Source: Rhizobiales bacterium 65-79
GTDB lineage: Bacteria > Pseudomonadota > Alphaproteobacteria > Rhizobiales > Rhizobiaceae
Length of the DNA stretch: 64,000 nt
Reading direction: 5' to 3'
Assembly: GCA_001896885.1 (NCBI GenBank)
Contig: MKRJ01000021.1
Coordinates: 62,008 to 126,007 of the forward strand
Under the pieces are notes generated by a model. It was not told the origin of the DNA. It saw only the letters and a program-made list of their open reading frames with translations, and searched no databases. Made by a program: the position numbers and the translations under genes. This document shows positions 52,313-61,676 of this stretch, in pieces. The stretch's first letter is position 1. Each line of letters opens with the position of its first letter.

Positions 52313-53770
52313 TCATGCGATCAGCGCGCTGCCGGCGTCGAACTCACCCGCCGGACCGGACCATTTTATTTTGCCATGCTCCATGACATGGATCAGGTCC
52401 GCGTGGCGCAAGGCGAAGGTGAGGTTCTGCTCGGCCAGAAACAGCGATAGCTCGCCGCTTTCCCGCAGCGTCTCGATGACATTGGAAATCGCGTCGAAGA
52501 TGATCGGCGCCAGCCCCAATGTCGGCTCATCGATCAGCAGGATCGACGGTTTCATCATCAGCGCCCGGGCAATCGCAAGCTGCTGCTGCTCACCGCCCGA
52601 CAAGGTTCGGGCAAACTGCTTGCGCCGTTCCGCGAGCCTCGGAAAGAGGCTTTCAACGAACTCCGTCTGTCGGCGCTTTTCCGCCGCTGCAAGCGCGTTC
52701 CCGCCTATCCCGAGGTTCTCCTGCACCGTCATGTCGGTGAAAAGCTCACGCGTTTCGGGGCACAGGACCACGCCGCTGCGGGCAATCTCGTAAGCCCGCC
52801 TGGCCCTTGGAGTGCGCCCTTCATATTCCACGGTGCCGGACGCCGGCACGATGCCGCATATGGCGTTGAATAGCGAAGTCTTGCCCGCCCCATTCAGCCC
52901 CACGACAGCGGTGACCTCGCCGCGCGGCACGCTGAGCGAGACGTCGTCGAGCGCGATCGCCTCGCCGTAGCGCACCGAGACGTGCTCGACTTTCAGCGCC
53001 GACGGCGCATCCGGGGCGGGAGAATGGGGACGGCGGAACACGGCCTCATCGCCCCTGCCCAGATAGACTTCGCGCACCCGAGGGCTCGCCAGCACATGGT
53101 CTGGCAGATCATCGGCGATCTTCTGCCCCGAACTCATTGCCACGATACGGTCGACCAGCGCGCGCACGCCCTTGACATTGTGATCGACGAGGATGATGGC
53201 GCGCTCGTCGGAGCGCAACTGGCGGATCAGATCGGAGAATTCCTCCATCTCCGAGGCGCTGAGCCCGGCGAAGGGTTCGTCGAGGAGGAGCAGCGAGGGC
53301 TTGCGCACGAGCGACTTGGCAAGCTCCAGCCGGCGCAGGCCGGCGAAGGGAAGCTCTGACGGCTTGCGGCCGGCGAAATGCTCCAGCCCGACGAGCTTCA
53401 GGGCGTCATGGGCGCGGCTGTCGATATCCGGCGAAAGACGGAAATTGAAAAGGCGGTTCGGCAGCAGCGCCAGATAGAGGTTCTGCAATACCGTCTGCTG
53501 ATGAAGGGGGCGCGAATGCTGGAACACCATGCTGACGCCGTGCCCGGCGATGCGGTTGGGCGAGCGGCCGCCGATCTCCCTGGAGTCGAGCAGGATCGAG
53601 CCGGAATCGGGCTTCAGCACGCCCATGATGAGGTTCATCACCGTCGACTTGCCCGAGCCATTCGGTCCGATGAGGCCGAGGATCTCGCCTCGGTCGACAG
53701 CGAAGCTCACACCGTCGACAGCCTTAAGGCCTCCGAAGCGCTTCAACAGGTCGGTTACTTCGAGAAGCAT
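52313..53770 (-). CDS. Fused branched-chain-type ABC ATPase (LivG-LivF in one chain), importer 2
   Basis: 485 residues from ATG 53770, overlapping the permease stop (TGATG). Two complete ATPase domains in one polypeptide: the first (about 1-235) has G-P-N-G-S-G-K-S-T and L-L-L-L-D-E-P-F-A-G-L and is LivG-like; the second (about 260-485) has G-L-N-G-A-G-K-T, L-S-G-G-E-Q-Q-Q and I-L-L-I-D-E-P-T-L-G-L and is LivF-like. A short Pro/Ala-rich linker joins them. LivG and LivF are normally separate, as in importer 1. The first domain's signature (F-A-G-L-R-R-L-E) deviates from L-S-G-G. Confidence 0.92.
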   Translation of the reverse strand: MLLEVTDLLKRFGGLKAVDGVSFAVDRGEILGLIGPNGSGKSTVMNLIMGVLKPDSGSILLDSREIGGRSPNRIAGHGVSMVFQHSRPLHQQTVLQNLYLALLPNRLFNFRLSPDIDSRAHDALKLVGLEHFAGRKPSELPFAGLRRLELAKSLVRKPSLLLLDEPFAGLSASEMEEFSDLIRQLRSDERAIILVDHNVKGVRALVDRIVAMSSGQKIADDLPDHVLASPRVREVYLGRGDEAVFRRPHSPAPDAPSALKVEHVSVRYGEAIALDDVSLSVPRGEVTAVVGLNGAGKTSLFNAICGIVPASGTVEYEGRTPRARRAYEIARSGVVLCPETRELFTDMTVQENLGIGGNALAAAEKRRQTEFVESLFPRLAERRKQFARTLSGGEQQQLAIARALMMKPSILLIDEPTLGLAPIIFDAISNVIETLRESGELSLFLAEQNLTFALRHADLIHVMEHGKIKWSGPAGEFDAGSALIA

Positions 53771-54717
53771 CAGCGGGCTTTCCGGAACAGCCGGGTTGCG
53801 CCGAGCAGTCCGCCGGGCAGGAACAGCAGGATGACGAGCGCGACGACCGCGACGCCCATCTCGCTCAGCGAGCCGAGAGGGTGGAGGTATTGCGCGGCGG
53901 CGATCAGGAAGACGCCGCCGATCGCCGGGCCGACGATAGTGCGACGCCCGCCGACGATCGCGGCTATGATGACCTGGACGCCGACGGAGGCGTCGACGAA
54001 GACATTGGTGGAGGCGGTGCCGAGATAGAAGACCATGAGGGCTCCGGCGAGGCCGGAGAAGAAGGCGCTGACGCAGAAGGCAGACACCTTGTATTTGGTT
54101 ATCTCGAAGCCGAGTACGCGCGCGTTGAGCGGGTCCTGTCCGATGGCCTCGAGCACGAGCCCGAACGGCGAGTTTACGAGGAGCCGCAGCACCAGGGCCG
54201 TCAGTACGGCGGCGCCTAGCGCGATATAGAAATTGAGGGTCGAACTGATGGTGATGATGTCCGGAACCGCGATTCCGATCTCGCCGCCCGTATAGTCGGA
54301 GAAGAGGATGATGACCTGGCGCAGGATCAGCGTCGCGACAAGTGTGACCAGGCCGAAATAGGGACCGCGAAGGCGCAGCGCCGGCAACGCCAGGAGAACG
54401 CCCGCAACCACGGCGGCAATAGCCCCGGCCACGATGCAGACGGCGGGCGAAGCGAGGCCGTTGCTCGAAAGGAGCGCCGCCGTATAGGCGCCGGTACCGA
54501 TGAGGAAGGTGGCGCCGAAATTCGGCTCGCCCGCATAGCCGAACAGCAGGTCCCAGCACATGGCGAAAACGGCGAAGAAAAGGCCCAGCGTCAGGATGCT
54601 GAGCAGATATGCATTCACGCCAAGGAACGGCACCGCGGCGAGAAGGCAGACGACAATAGCGGCGACGATGTAGGGCCAGGGGCCGGTATCGGAACGGTCA
54701 CTGCGCGGAACGGTCAT
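53770..54717 (-). CDS. Branched-chain-type ABC permease (LivM-like), importer 2
   Basis: 315 residues from ATG 54717; about nine helices. G-E-P-N-F-G-A-T-F-L-I-G-T-G-A-Y replaces the usual S-L-G-H block, and G-P-Y-F-G-L-V-T-L follows. Starts 2 nt after the LivH-like gene stop, and its stop overlaps the fused ATPase start. Confidence 0.9.
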   Translation of the reverse strand: MTVPRSDRSDTGPWPYIVAAIVVCLLAAVPFLGVNAYLLSILTLGLFFAVFAMCWDLLFGYAGEPNFGATFLIGTGAYTAALLSSNGLASPAVCIVAGAIAAVVAGVLLALPALRLRGPYFGLVTLVATLILRQVIILFSDYTGGEIGIAVPDIITISSTLNFYIALGAAVLTALVLRLLVNSPFGLVLEAIGQDPLNARVLGFEITKYKVSAFCVSAFFSGLAGALMVFYLGTASTNVFVDASVGVQVIIAAIVGGRRTIVGPAIGGVFLIAAAQYLHPLGSLSEMGVAVVALVILLFLPGGLLGATRLFRKAR

Positions 54718-54719
54718 TG

Positions 54720-55592
54720 TCACCGTCTTCCAAAGAGGCCCTGCGGCCGGAAATAAAGCACTATGACGAGGATGATCAACGCCGGCAGGCTGCGCAGCGA
54801 CGGGCCGAGCGTGTAGGCGGTCGCCGTCTCGATGAAGCCGATGAGATTGGCCGCTATCAGCGTGCCCCCGACGCTGCCGAGCCCGCCCAGCACGACGATG
54901 GAAAAGGCGGTCGCGGTGAGGTCGAGTCCGCTGCTCGGAGAGACGCCGAGGATCATGGCAACGAGCACGCCGGCAAACCCCGCCAGGGCGCCGTACAGGG
55001 CCCAGACGAGAAGATGGACGCGACCGAGATTGATGCCGCACAGCACGAGACCGCGCGGATTGATGGAGGCGGCCAAAAGAATCTGTCCGGATTTCGTCTT
55101 GCTGACATAGAACCACAGGAGCCCGATCACCAGCCATGCGATGATGGCGACGAAGACGCTCGACGCGGGTGTGCGCACGCCAAGAATGTCCACCACGCCC
55201 GGTATCATTTGCGGCAGGCTGACGGATACGTCGCCGAAGATCGAGGCGAGACCCTCCTGCAGGATGATGGTCCACAACAGCGTCGCCACCAGCATGAAGA
55301 CGTGTTCGTCGCTTTCGGAAAGCTCGAAGTTGCGCTGCAGCGGGCGGATCACCAGCCAGAAGGTCAGAAGACCGGCGGCGACGCCGGCGGCAATACCTGC
55401 CGCCAGCGCCGCGACGAGCCCGAGATCGCTGCGGCCGGCGACATACCAGGCAACGATGCCCGCTGTCGCCAGCGTGGTGCCGTGAGCGAGATTGAGGATC
55501 CCACTCACCCCGTAGAGGAGTGTGAAGCCGGTGGTTGCCAACGCATAGATCGCGCTGATGATGACCCCACTGACAATGAGCTCAGCCAGCAT
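54720..55592 (-). CDS. Branched-chain-type ABC permease (LivH-like), importer 2
   Basis: 290 residues from ATG 55592; the longer frame upstream overlaps the binding-protein gene and is not real. I-Y-A-L-A-T-T-G-F-T-L-L-Y-G-V-S-G-I-L-N and I-V-V-L-G-G-L-G-S-V-G-G-T are LivH blocks. About eight helices. Gap of 34 nt to the binding-protein gene. Confidence 0.91.
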   Translation of the reverse strand: MLAELIVSGVIISAIYALATTGFTLLYGVSGILNLAHGTTLATAGIVAWYVAGRSDLGLVAALAAGIAAGVAAGLLTFWLVIRPLQRNFELSESDEHVFMLVATLLWTIILQEGLASIFGDVSVSLPQMIPGVVDILGVRTPASSVFVAIIAWLVIGLLWFYVSKTKSGQILLAASINPRGLVLCGINLGRVHLLVWALYGALAGFAGVLVAMILGVSPSSGLDLTATAFSIVVLGGLGSVGGTLIAANLIGFIETATAYTLGPSLRSLPALIILVIVLYFRPQGLFGRR

Positions 55593-55626
55593 TATCGCGT
55601 TCGGGCTCCAACTACGTGATCGTCGA

Positions 55627-56868
55627 TCACTTCTTCGGCGAAGGGACGAATTTCGGCAGCGTGACTTTGTTCTTGGCGATGTCGGTCGGCCAGACGGTAA
55701 CTTGCTTGCCGTCCTGCCACTGGACCGCCACACCCGTCACGAAATCCTTGCCGAACTTCATGTCATGGGTCAGCGGATCCTTCGGTCCCTGGAAGACGAT
55801 ATGGCCGCTGGCGCCGACATAGTCCGATTTTTCCATGGCATCCGCGATCGCGCCGCCATCCGTCGACTTGGCGCGTTCGATCGCGTCCTTGAGAAGGTAG
55901 AGGGCGTCGTATGTGGCGAAGGAATGAGCAGCGGGCGTAGTGCCGTATTTCTCCTGATATTTGGTGGCGAAAGGAATCGTCTTCGGCGTCAGGGGCGAAT
56001 CGGTCGAGGCCGCCGTGAACGTGCTGACGCCCTGGGTGGCGCCGCTGGTCTCCTTCCAGAAGGCGCTGGCGCCGGCCTGGGCGTTGTAGCCCATGAGCAG
56101 CATCGGCACCTGCTGGTTCGCCCATTGGACGACGGGCTTGTTGCCGATGATGCCGACGCCGGTGACGATGGCCTGCGCCTTGGAGGCTTCTATTTGCTGG
56201 AAGATCGGCGTGAAATCGGAGGTGTCGGTTGCAACCTTGATCGTCTTCACGATCTCGAGCCCGTTCTCCGGCAGGCACTTTTGCAGGAAGGCGTCGTAGC
56301 TCTTGGTCCAGGCGGCGTCCTCTGTCATCAGGGCGACGCGCTTGTAGCCTAGTTGGCCGCCCGCCAGGTCGTGGACCGAATCGCAGACGCCCTTCGCGGT
56401 GGAGCTCGCGGGCAGGATGGTGCGGAAGACGTATTTGTAGTCCGGGTAATGATCGTGGACGAGCTGGCCGACCTGGTCGGCGCCCGCACCGGTGACGATG
56501 TAGGGGACCTTAAGGCGCGCCGCCCAGGGCGTGAGGGTGATGGCGATTTCGCTCAGGAAGGTGCCGACCATCGCCTTGACGCCGTCTTCGCGCACGGCCC
56601 GCTGGAAGGCCAGCGTCGCGTCGCTCGCGGACCCCTGGTCGTCATACGTCATCAATTCGATCTTGCGGCCGTCGATGCCGCCGGCGGCGTTGATCTCCTC
56701 GGCTGCCATCTTGGCACCGTTGAGGATCGCCGCACCATTGATCTGGGCGAACTTCGCCATGACGCCGATGCGAATGGGGTTTTCGTCCGCGTGAAGCGGG
56801 GCGAAACTCCACATGGCCGTGGAAAGGGCGACAACGGCGCCCGTGAACTTGGCCAGCACTCTACTCAT
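55627..56868 (-). CDS. Branched-chain-type ABC substrate-binding protein, importer 2
   Basis: 413 residues with an export signal (V-L-A-K-F-T-G-A-V-V-A-L-S-T-A-M-W-S-F-A) cleaved near 28. Mature part P-I-R-I-G-V-M-A-K-F; later E-E-I-N-A-A-G-G-I-D-G-R-K-I-E is the family hallmark. GGGAGGAG precedes the start. Follows a 3-hydroxyisobutyrate-dehydrogenase-family gene, suggesting a short hydroxy acid or a derived ester as cargo. The ligand is not determined. Confidence 0.9.
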   Translation of the reverse strand: MSRVLAKFTGAVVALSTAMWSFAPLHADENPIRIGVMAKFAQINGAAILNGAKMAAEEINAAGGIDGRKIELMTYDDQGSASDATLAFQRAVREDGVKAMVGTFLSEIAITLTPWAARLKVPYIVTGAGADQVGQLVHDHYPDYKYVFRTILPASSTAKGVCDSVHDLAGGQLGYKRVALMTEDAAWTKSYDAFLQKCLPENGLEIVKTIKVATDTSDFTPIFQQIEASKAQAIVTGVGIIGNKPVVQWANQQVPMLLMGYNAQAGASAFWKETSGATQGVSTFTAASTDSPLTPKTIPFATKYQEKYGTTPAAHSFATYDALYLLKDAIERAKSTDGGAIADAMEKSDYVGASGHIVFQGPKDPLTHDMKFGKDFVTGVAVQWQDGKQVTVWPTDIAKNKVTLPKFVPSPKK

Positions 56869-56931
56869 ATGCTCCTCCCGTGTGCCGCGGCGAGATTGCC
56901 GCGGGGTTCCAGAATCCTCTTGGGTGACTTT

Positions 56932-57858
56932 TCAGCGTGTCTCGTTTTCGCCGTCTCCGGCCTCGAGCCGGCTGCCGGCCAGCATCTCGCTGAAAAGGGC
57001 GACGGCGGTGTGGTCCCGGCCGCTGCCGAGATAGCTTTTCGAGCCGGCCCACATGTCCTTGCAGAGGGTCGAAAATGGCGCGGTGGTGCCGGTGGAGCGC
57101 GCGACGTCGAGGGCGATGCTGAGATCCTTGACCATCAGGTCCAGCCCGAAGCCGGCGTCGAAGCTGCGCGAAAGCACATATTGCTTGAATTTCTTCTGGG
57201 TCGAATTGTTCATGCCCGTCGACGCGTTCAGCACGTCGACCATCAGGGCGGGGTCCAGGCCGAAGCGGGCGCCGATGAGAAGCGCCTCGATGCCGATCAG
57301 AAAGCCGCCGGCGCTGACGAGATTGTTGAGGGATTTCATCGCGTGCGCGGTGCCGACCTTGCCGGTGTGGACGATCGATCTGCCCATCGCCTCGAGAAGC
57401 GGCCTGGCGCGCGCGACGTCGGCATCGGCACCTCCGACCATGATGGCGAGTTCGCCCGTCTCGGCGCGCGGCACGCCACCCGAGACCGGAGCGTCGACGA
57501 GATGGCTTCCCGCTGCCTGAACCCGTTCGGCCAGCATTCGTGTGCTGTTGGGGTCACCGCTCGACATTTCGAGGACGAGGCTTCCCGGCGCCAGCCCTTC
57601 GAGGACGCCGCCTTCGCCGCACAGAACCTTCTCGACGATGGTGCTGTTGGGGAGCATGGTAACGATTGCGTCACATTCGCGGGCGAGCGCCGAAAGGGAC
57701 GAGGCTGGCCGAACGGAAAGCTCGGCGGCGATTTGTTCAAGCCGGGCGGCATCGTTGTCGTAGACGCCGAGGGCGAAACCGGTCTGCTTGATGCGCCGGC
57801 TCATGGGCTTTCCCATGGCGCCGAGACCCACAAAGCCGACCTTTTCGATCATCCTCAT
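56932..57858 (-). CDS. 3-Hydroxyisobutyrate dehydrogenase-family oxidoreductase
   Basis: 308 residues. NAD(P) site G-L-G-A-M-G (11-16), substrate block D-A-P-V-S-G-G (122-128), catalytic Lys175 in A-M-K-S-L-N-N. The family oxidises beta-hydroxy acids (3-hydroxyisobutyrate, tartronate semialdehyde, 6-phosphogluconate relatives). First gene of the importer 2 operon and divergent from the lactonase-like gene, with paired operator-like palindromes between them. Confidence 0.9.
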   Translation of the reverse strand: MRMIEKVGFVGLGAMGKPMSRRIKQTGFALGVYDNDAARLEQIAAELSVRPASSLSALARECDAIVTMLPNSTIVEKVLCGEGGVLEGLAPGSLVLEMSSGDPNSTRMLAERVQAAGSHLVDAPVSGGVPRAETGELAIMVGGADADVARARPLLEAMGRSIVHTGKVGTAHAMKSLNNLVSAGGFLIGIEALLIGARFGLDPALMVDVLNASTGMNNSTQKKFKQYVLSRSFDAGFGLDLMVKDLSIALDVARSTGTTAPFSTLCKDMWAGSKSYLGSGRDHTAVALFSEMLAGSRLEAGDGENETR

Positions 57859-57930
57859 ACTTCACCCTGCCGCGAGTCGCACGACAGACAAAATAACACG
57901 TCCGGCGAACGCATTTTTGCCTTTGTGTTT

Positions 57931-57954
57931 GTCATACAGCATGACAGTATGTGA
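57931..57954. promoter_or_regulatory. Operator-like palindromes in divergent promoter
   Basis: GTCAT-N5-ATGAC (57931-57945) overlaps TGACAGTATGTGA (57942-57954). The latter, reverse-complemented, matches TGACATACTGTCA at 58794-58806 at 12 of 13 bases. A TTGTCA hexamer at 57929-57934 could be a -35 element. Likely bound by the GntR regulator at 61677. Confidence 0.5.
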
Positions 57955-57977
57955 ATGCAAGACGCGAGGATCGGGGA

Positions 57978-58796
57978 ATGCTGGAGCCAAAATATGAAGT
58001 CCTGGCGCTACGTTACGCGACCACGGCAAAGGACCGTCCCCGACGTGAGAACTTCTTTCCGGGCGCCGATCTGCATGAAGGCCCGATGCCGCTCGACTAT
58101 TACATCTGGGTCATCCGCGGAAACGACCGGCTGTTCGTCGTCGATACGGGCTTCGGCGCCGACGCCGCGAAAGAGCGCGGGCGTGTCCTTCTGCATGAGC
58201 CGGGCGTCATCCTGAAAAAGGCCGGAGTGGACGCGGCGACCGTCGGCGACGTCATCCTGACGCATCTCCACTACGACCACGCCGGCTCGCTCGACGCCTT
58301 CCCGCGCGCCGTCTTTCACCTGCAGGATGAGGAGATGCGCTACGCCACCGGGAGGTACATGTGCCATGGCTGCCTGAGCGCGCCGTTTTCGGTCGCCGAT
58401 ATCTTGCGGGCGGTGGGCTTCGTGCACCAGGGCCGGGTGCGCTTCCACGATGGCGACGACGAACTGGCGCCGGGCATCACCGTGCATCGCGTCGGCGGAC
58501 ACACGGGCGGCCTGCAAGTGGTTCGCGTTGGCACGGCGCGCGGGCCCCTGGTGCTTGCCTCCGACGCGTTTCACTTCACCGAGAATCGGGAGCGTCGTGC
58601 GCCTTTCCCTCTCGTCTATCATGTCGGAGAGATGCTGGAGGGTTTCCGCCGCTGCGAGGAGCTTGCCGGTAACGACGCCGATCTTCTGGTGCCGGGCCAC
58701 GACCCGGAAGTCGCCCGGCGCTGGCCTTCCCTCCGCGAAGATACGCCGGACATCGTGCGGCTGGATCTTCCACCCATGAAGGAGCGGTCATCTTGA
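57978..58796 (+). CDS. Metallo-beta-lactamase-fold hydrolase (lactonase-like)
   Basis: 272 residues from ATG 57978 (AGGATCGGGGA upstream). Zinc sites T-H-L-H-Y-D-H-A-G (H96, H98, D100, H101), G-G-H-T-G-G and A-S-D-A-F-H and a late G-H-D-P: the dinuclear set of AHL-lactonase/AttM-type enzymes. It could open a lactone or cleave an ester. Quorum-quenching is one option, but the catabolic neighbours favour a metabolic lactone or ester. The stop overlaps an operator-like site for the next gene. Confidence 0.88.
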   Translation: MLEPKYEVLALRYATTAKDRPRRENFFPGADLHEGPMPLDYYIWVIRGNDRLFVVDTGFGADAAKERGRVLLHEPGVILKKAGVDAATVGDVILTHLHYDHAGSLDAFPRAVFHLQDEEMRYATGRYMCHGCLSAPFSVADILRAVGFVHQGRVRFHDGDDELAPGITVHRVGGHTGGLQVVRVGTARGPLVLASDAFHFTENRERRAPFPLVYHVGEMLEGFRRCEELAGNDADLLVPGHDPEVARRWPSLREDTPDIVRLDLPPMKERSS

Positions 58797-58809
58797 CATA
58801 CTGTCATAC
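58794..58809. promoter_or_regulatory. Operator-like palindrome before the esterase operon
   Basis: TGACATACTGTCA (58794-58806) is a TGACA-N3-TGTCA palindrome. It overlaps TTGACA (58793-58798), a good -35 hexamer, and the lactonase stop codon. Matching sites lie at 57942 and, in part, at 62464. Repressor binding would block a promoter for the gene at 58846. Confidence 0.55.
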
Positions 58810-58845
58810 AAACCATTAAGCACGAGCTTCTGGTTCGGAGGTTCC

Positions 58846-60036
58846 ATGCAGTTCGACAAGGTGGTCACCGCCCGCGGTCGCGACTATCGCCTGACCGGTG
58901 CGATCGAGGATGGCTTCGCCGGCGTGGCCGACGCGTTCGCTGAAAACTATTCCGCCGAGGAGGAGATCGGTTCGGCGACCTGCCTCTATGTCGACGGCCG
59001 CAAGGTCGTGGATCTCTGGGGCGGCTACCGCGACGAAGGACGCAGCGAACCGTGGGAGGAAGACACGATCGTGTGCATGATGTCGGTCGCCAAGGGCATC
59101 GCCGGCATGAGCTTCAACATCCTGATCGACCGCGGCCTGGTGGATCCCGACAAGCCGGTCGCTCATTACTGGCCGGAATTCGCCCAGAACGGCAAGGAAG
59201 GCGTTATGGTACGTCATGTACTCGATCACACCGCCGGACTGCCCGTCGTGCTTGATCCGCTTTGGAAGGGCGCCGTCTTCGACTGCGATGCGATCGTCAA
59301 GGCGCTCGAAAAGCAAGCGCCGCTGTGGCGGCCGGGCACGAAGGCCGCCTACCACATCCACACCCAGGGCAATCTGCTCGGCGAGATCGTGCGGCGCGTG
59401 ACCAGCAAGCGGTTCCCGCAATTCATTCATGACGAGGTCACGGGCCCGCTCGGCGCGGACTACCAGTATGGCAATCTCTCCGACGCCGACCTTGCCCGCT
59501 GCGCCACCCTGGTGCCGACCGTCGAGGGCACGCTTCTGGCCAAGCGCGATACCGATCCCGACGCGCTGGTCGCCAAGGGTTTCACGCAGTTTCCCGATGA
59601 GCCCCTGCCGGTGACGCTGAATTCCACTGCCTTTCGCCGCGCGGAGATCACCAGCGCTTCCGGGCATGGCAACGCCCGCGCGGTCGCCCGCGTCTACGCG
59701 GCCGTCGCGCGCGGGGGCGAGCTCGACGGCGTAAGGCTCATGTCGGCGGAAACAGTCAACGACATGCTGACCGAGCAGCACAATCAAACCGAATGCATGC
59801 AGGAACGCCCCTACCATCAAGGACGCGGAATCCTGCTCAACACGCCGGTCTCGGTCTGGATGGGGCCGAACCCCCGTGCCTTCGGCCATCACGGTTTTGG
59901 CGGCTCCATCGGCATGGGCGATCCCGATGCGCGGATCGGCTTCTCCTATGCCTGCAACAAGATGCATGCACGCGGGGACAACGGTCCGCGGGCACGCCGT
60001 ATCATCGAAGCCGTCTACGAGGCGATCCGGAGATGA
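58846..60036 (+). CDS. Serine hydrolase, beta-lactamase class C / EstB-like
   Basis: 396 residues (GGAGG upstream). S80-V-A-K83 is the S-x-x-K nucleophile motif, Y-H-I-H-T-Q-G supplies the Tyr, and H-H-G-F-G-G-S replaces the K-T-G triad as in EstB-type esterases. No signal peptide, so it is likely a cytosolic esterase rather than a beta-lactamase. The stop overlaps the next gene (ATGA). Works with the lactonase and dehydrogenases around it. Confidence 0.88.
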   Translation: MQFDKVVTARGRDYRLTGAIEDGFAGVADAFAENYSAEEEIGSATCLYVDGRKVVDLWGGYRDEGRSEPWEEDTIVCMMSVAKGIAGMSFNILIDRGLVDPDKPVAHYWPEFAQNGKEGVMVRHVLDHTAGLPVVLDPLWKGAVFDCDAIVKALEKQAPLWRPGTKAAYHIHTQGNLLGEIVRRVTSKRFPQFIHDEVTGPLGADYQYGNLSDADLARCATLVPTVEGTLLAKRDTDPDALVAKGFTQFPDEPLPVTLNSTAFRRAEITSASGHGNARAVARVYAAVARGGELDGVRLMSAETVNDMLTEQHNQTECMQERPYHQGRGILLNTPVSVWMGPNPRAFGHHGFGGSIGMGDPDARIGFSYACNKMHARGDNGPRARRIIEAVYEAIRR

Positions 60037-60815
60037 TCGCGTCTTCCCAAGCGCGTGTCGCGGCGGTAACGGGCGGCGCAGGTGGAATCGGGGAAGCCTG
60101 CGTCGCCAGGCTGAAGCGGGACGGCTGGAAAGTCGCGATCCTCGACCGCAACATGGACCTGGCACGTCAGGTGGCCGAACGGCAGGGAGCGGTCGCGCGC
60201 GAAATGGACCTGGCCGACGCGACCAGCATCGCCGAGGCAGCAGCCTGGGTCGAGGCGGAAGTAGGGCCTTGCTCGGCGCTTGCCTGCGTTGCGGCACATC
60301 TTGAGAACCCGCATCCGCCCGAGTCGCAGGATTTCGAGGAGTGGGATGCCATCGTGCGCACCAATCTCACCGGCACCTTCCGCACGCTGACCGGCTTCGG
60401 CAAGGCGATGCTTGAACGCGGCGCCGGCTCGATTGTCACCATCGGCTCCATCACTGCCTTCAATTCCAGCCCGCTCCAGGCCTATGGACCGACCAAGGCC
60501 GGCATCATCAACATGTCGCGCAACTTCGCCGTCTCTTGGGGGCGCCAAGGCATCCGCGTCAATTGTGTCTGTCCCGGGCCGACGCGCACGCCGGCCGTCG
60601 AGGCGAGCTATGCGCGCGGCGAACGCGATCCCGGCACGATGATCGCGCAGACCGCGCTCGGACGGCTGGTGGAGCCCGCGCAGGTGGCCAATGCCGTGGC
60701 CTTCCTTCTTTCGGACGAAGCCGGCGCGATCACCGGTATCGAGCTCCCGGTCGATTCGGGAACGCTCGCGGCGCAGCTCTGGCACCTCTATGGCGGCGTC
60801 CCGCAGCCTTCCTGA
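60033..60815 (+). CDS. Short-chain dehydrogenase/reductase, first copy
   Basis: 260 residues from ATG 60033, overlapping the esterase stop. T-G-G-A-G-G-I-G (13-20), catalytic S139, Y151, K155. The usual N-N-A-G strand reads A-C-V-A-A-H. Oxidises or reduces an alcohol/ketone; the substrate is unknown. Adjacent to a second, different SDR with which it may share the pathway. Confidence 0.9.
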   Translation: MIASSQARVAAVTGGAGGIGEACVARLKRDGWKVAILDRNMDLARQVAERQGAVAREMDLADATSIAEAAAWVEAEVGPCSALACVAAHLENPHPPESQDFEEWDAIVRTNLTGTFRTLTGFGKAMLERGAGSIVTIGSITAFNSSPLQAYGPTKAGIINMSRNFAVSWGRQGIRVNCVCPGPTRTPAVEASYARGERDPGTMIAQTALGRLVEPAQVANAVAFLLSDEAGAITGIELPVDSGTLAAQLWHLYGGVPQPS

Positions 60816-60838
60816 ACACCGATGGAGGAGAAGACCTC

Positions 60839-61594
60839 ATGGCTCATGAACTGGAAAGGCAGGTCGTTCTCGTAACCGGCGCCGGACGCGGCATCGGGGC
60901 GGCGGCGGCGAGGCTTGCCGCGGCGCGCGGCGCGGCGGTAGGCGTTCTCGACATCGACCCCGATCTCGCAAGACAGACGGCATCCGACATCCGCGCCAGC
61001 GGCGGCAAGGCCAGAGAACTCGTTGTCGATGTCTCCGACAGGACCGCTTTTATGGCCGCGGCAAGGGCGCTCAGGACCGAATTCGGCCCACTGACGGGCG
61101 TCGTCAATGACGCGATCTGGATCCGCTACGGCCCGATCGAGGCTGTCGAGGAAGATGTTCTCGACCGCATGCTCTCCGTCGGCGTCAAGGGTACGTTCTG
61201 GGGCGTGCAGGCGTTGCTGGCGCATCGGGGCGAGAAGCCATGTGCCATTGTCAATCTGGCCTCGCCGGCCGCCGACCTCGGCATGCCCAACGCTGCGACC
61301 TACACGGCGGTGAAGGGAGCGATCGTGGCCGTGACCCGCCAGATGGCCGTCGAGCTCGGCCCGCAGGGAATTCGCGTCAATGCGGTGGCACCCGGGGCCG
61401 TTCCAACCCCGGGCGCGCGCGCCATTGTAGATGAAGCGGGCTATGCAAAGAGGCGCCAGCAGACACCGCTTGGCCGGCTGGGAGAGGAAGCCGAGATCGC
61501 CGCGGCCATCGCCTTCCTGTTGGGCGACGATGCAAATTTCATCACAGGCGAGGTTCTGCATGTCGACGGCGGCATCTCGGTCAAGTCGATGTAA
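60839..61594 (+). CDS. Short-chain dehydrogenase/reductase, second copy
   Basis: 251 residues from ATG 60839 (GGAGGAG upstream). T-G-A-G-R-G-I-G (13-20), S142, Y155, K159; D-V at 64-65 and D-I-D after the second strand suggest NAD(H) preference. N-A-V-A-P-G-A-V-P-T and the C-terminal D-G-G-I-S are typical. Last gene of the esterase operon; convergent with the GntR regulator. Confidence 0.9.
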   Translation: MAHELERQVVLVTGAGRGIGAAAARLAAARGAAVGVLDIDPDLARQTASDIRASGGKARELVVDVSDRTAFMAAARALRTEFGPLTGVVNDAIWIRYGPIEAVEEDVLDRMLSVGVKGTFWGVQALLAHRGEKPCAIVNLASPAADLGMPNAATYTAVKGAIVAVTRQMAVELGPQGIRVNAVAPGAVPTPGARAIVDEAGYAKRRQQTPLGRLGEEAEIAAAIAFLLGDDANFITGEVLHVDGGISVKSM

Positions 61595-61676
61595 AGCCGG
61601 CCGTGCCGCGTCCCGCCGAACACCGGATCCGTCTGCGATGAGCGCGCTCGCGCGCAGTCGCCGCCGGCTGGCGGCG

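Noticed and set aside
57978..58796. Quorum-quenching AHL lactonase as a firm call
   Set aside because: The zinc motif fits, but no quorum-sensing gene is nearby and the neighbours are catabolic; only the fold is supported.
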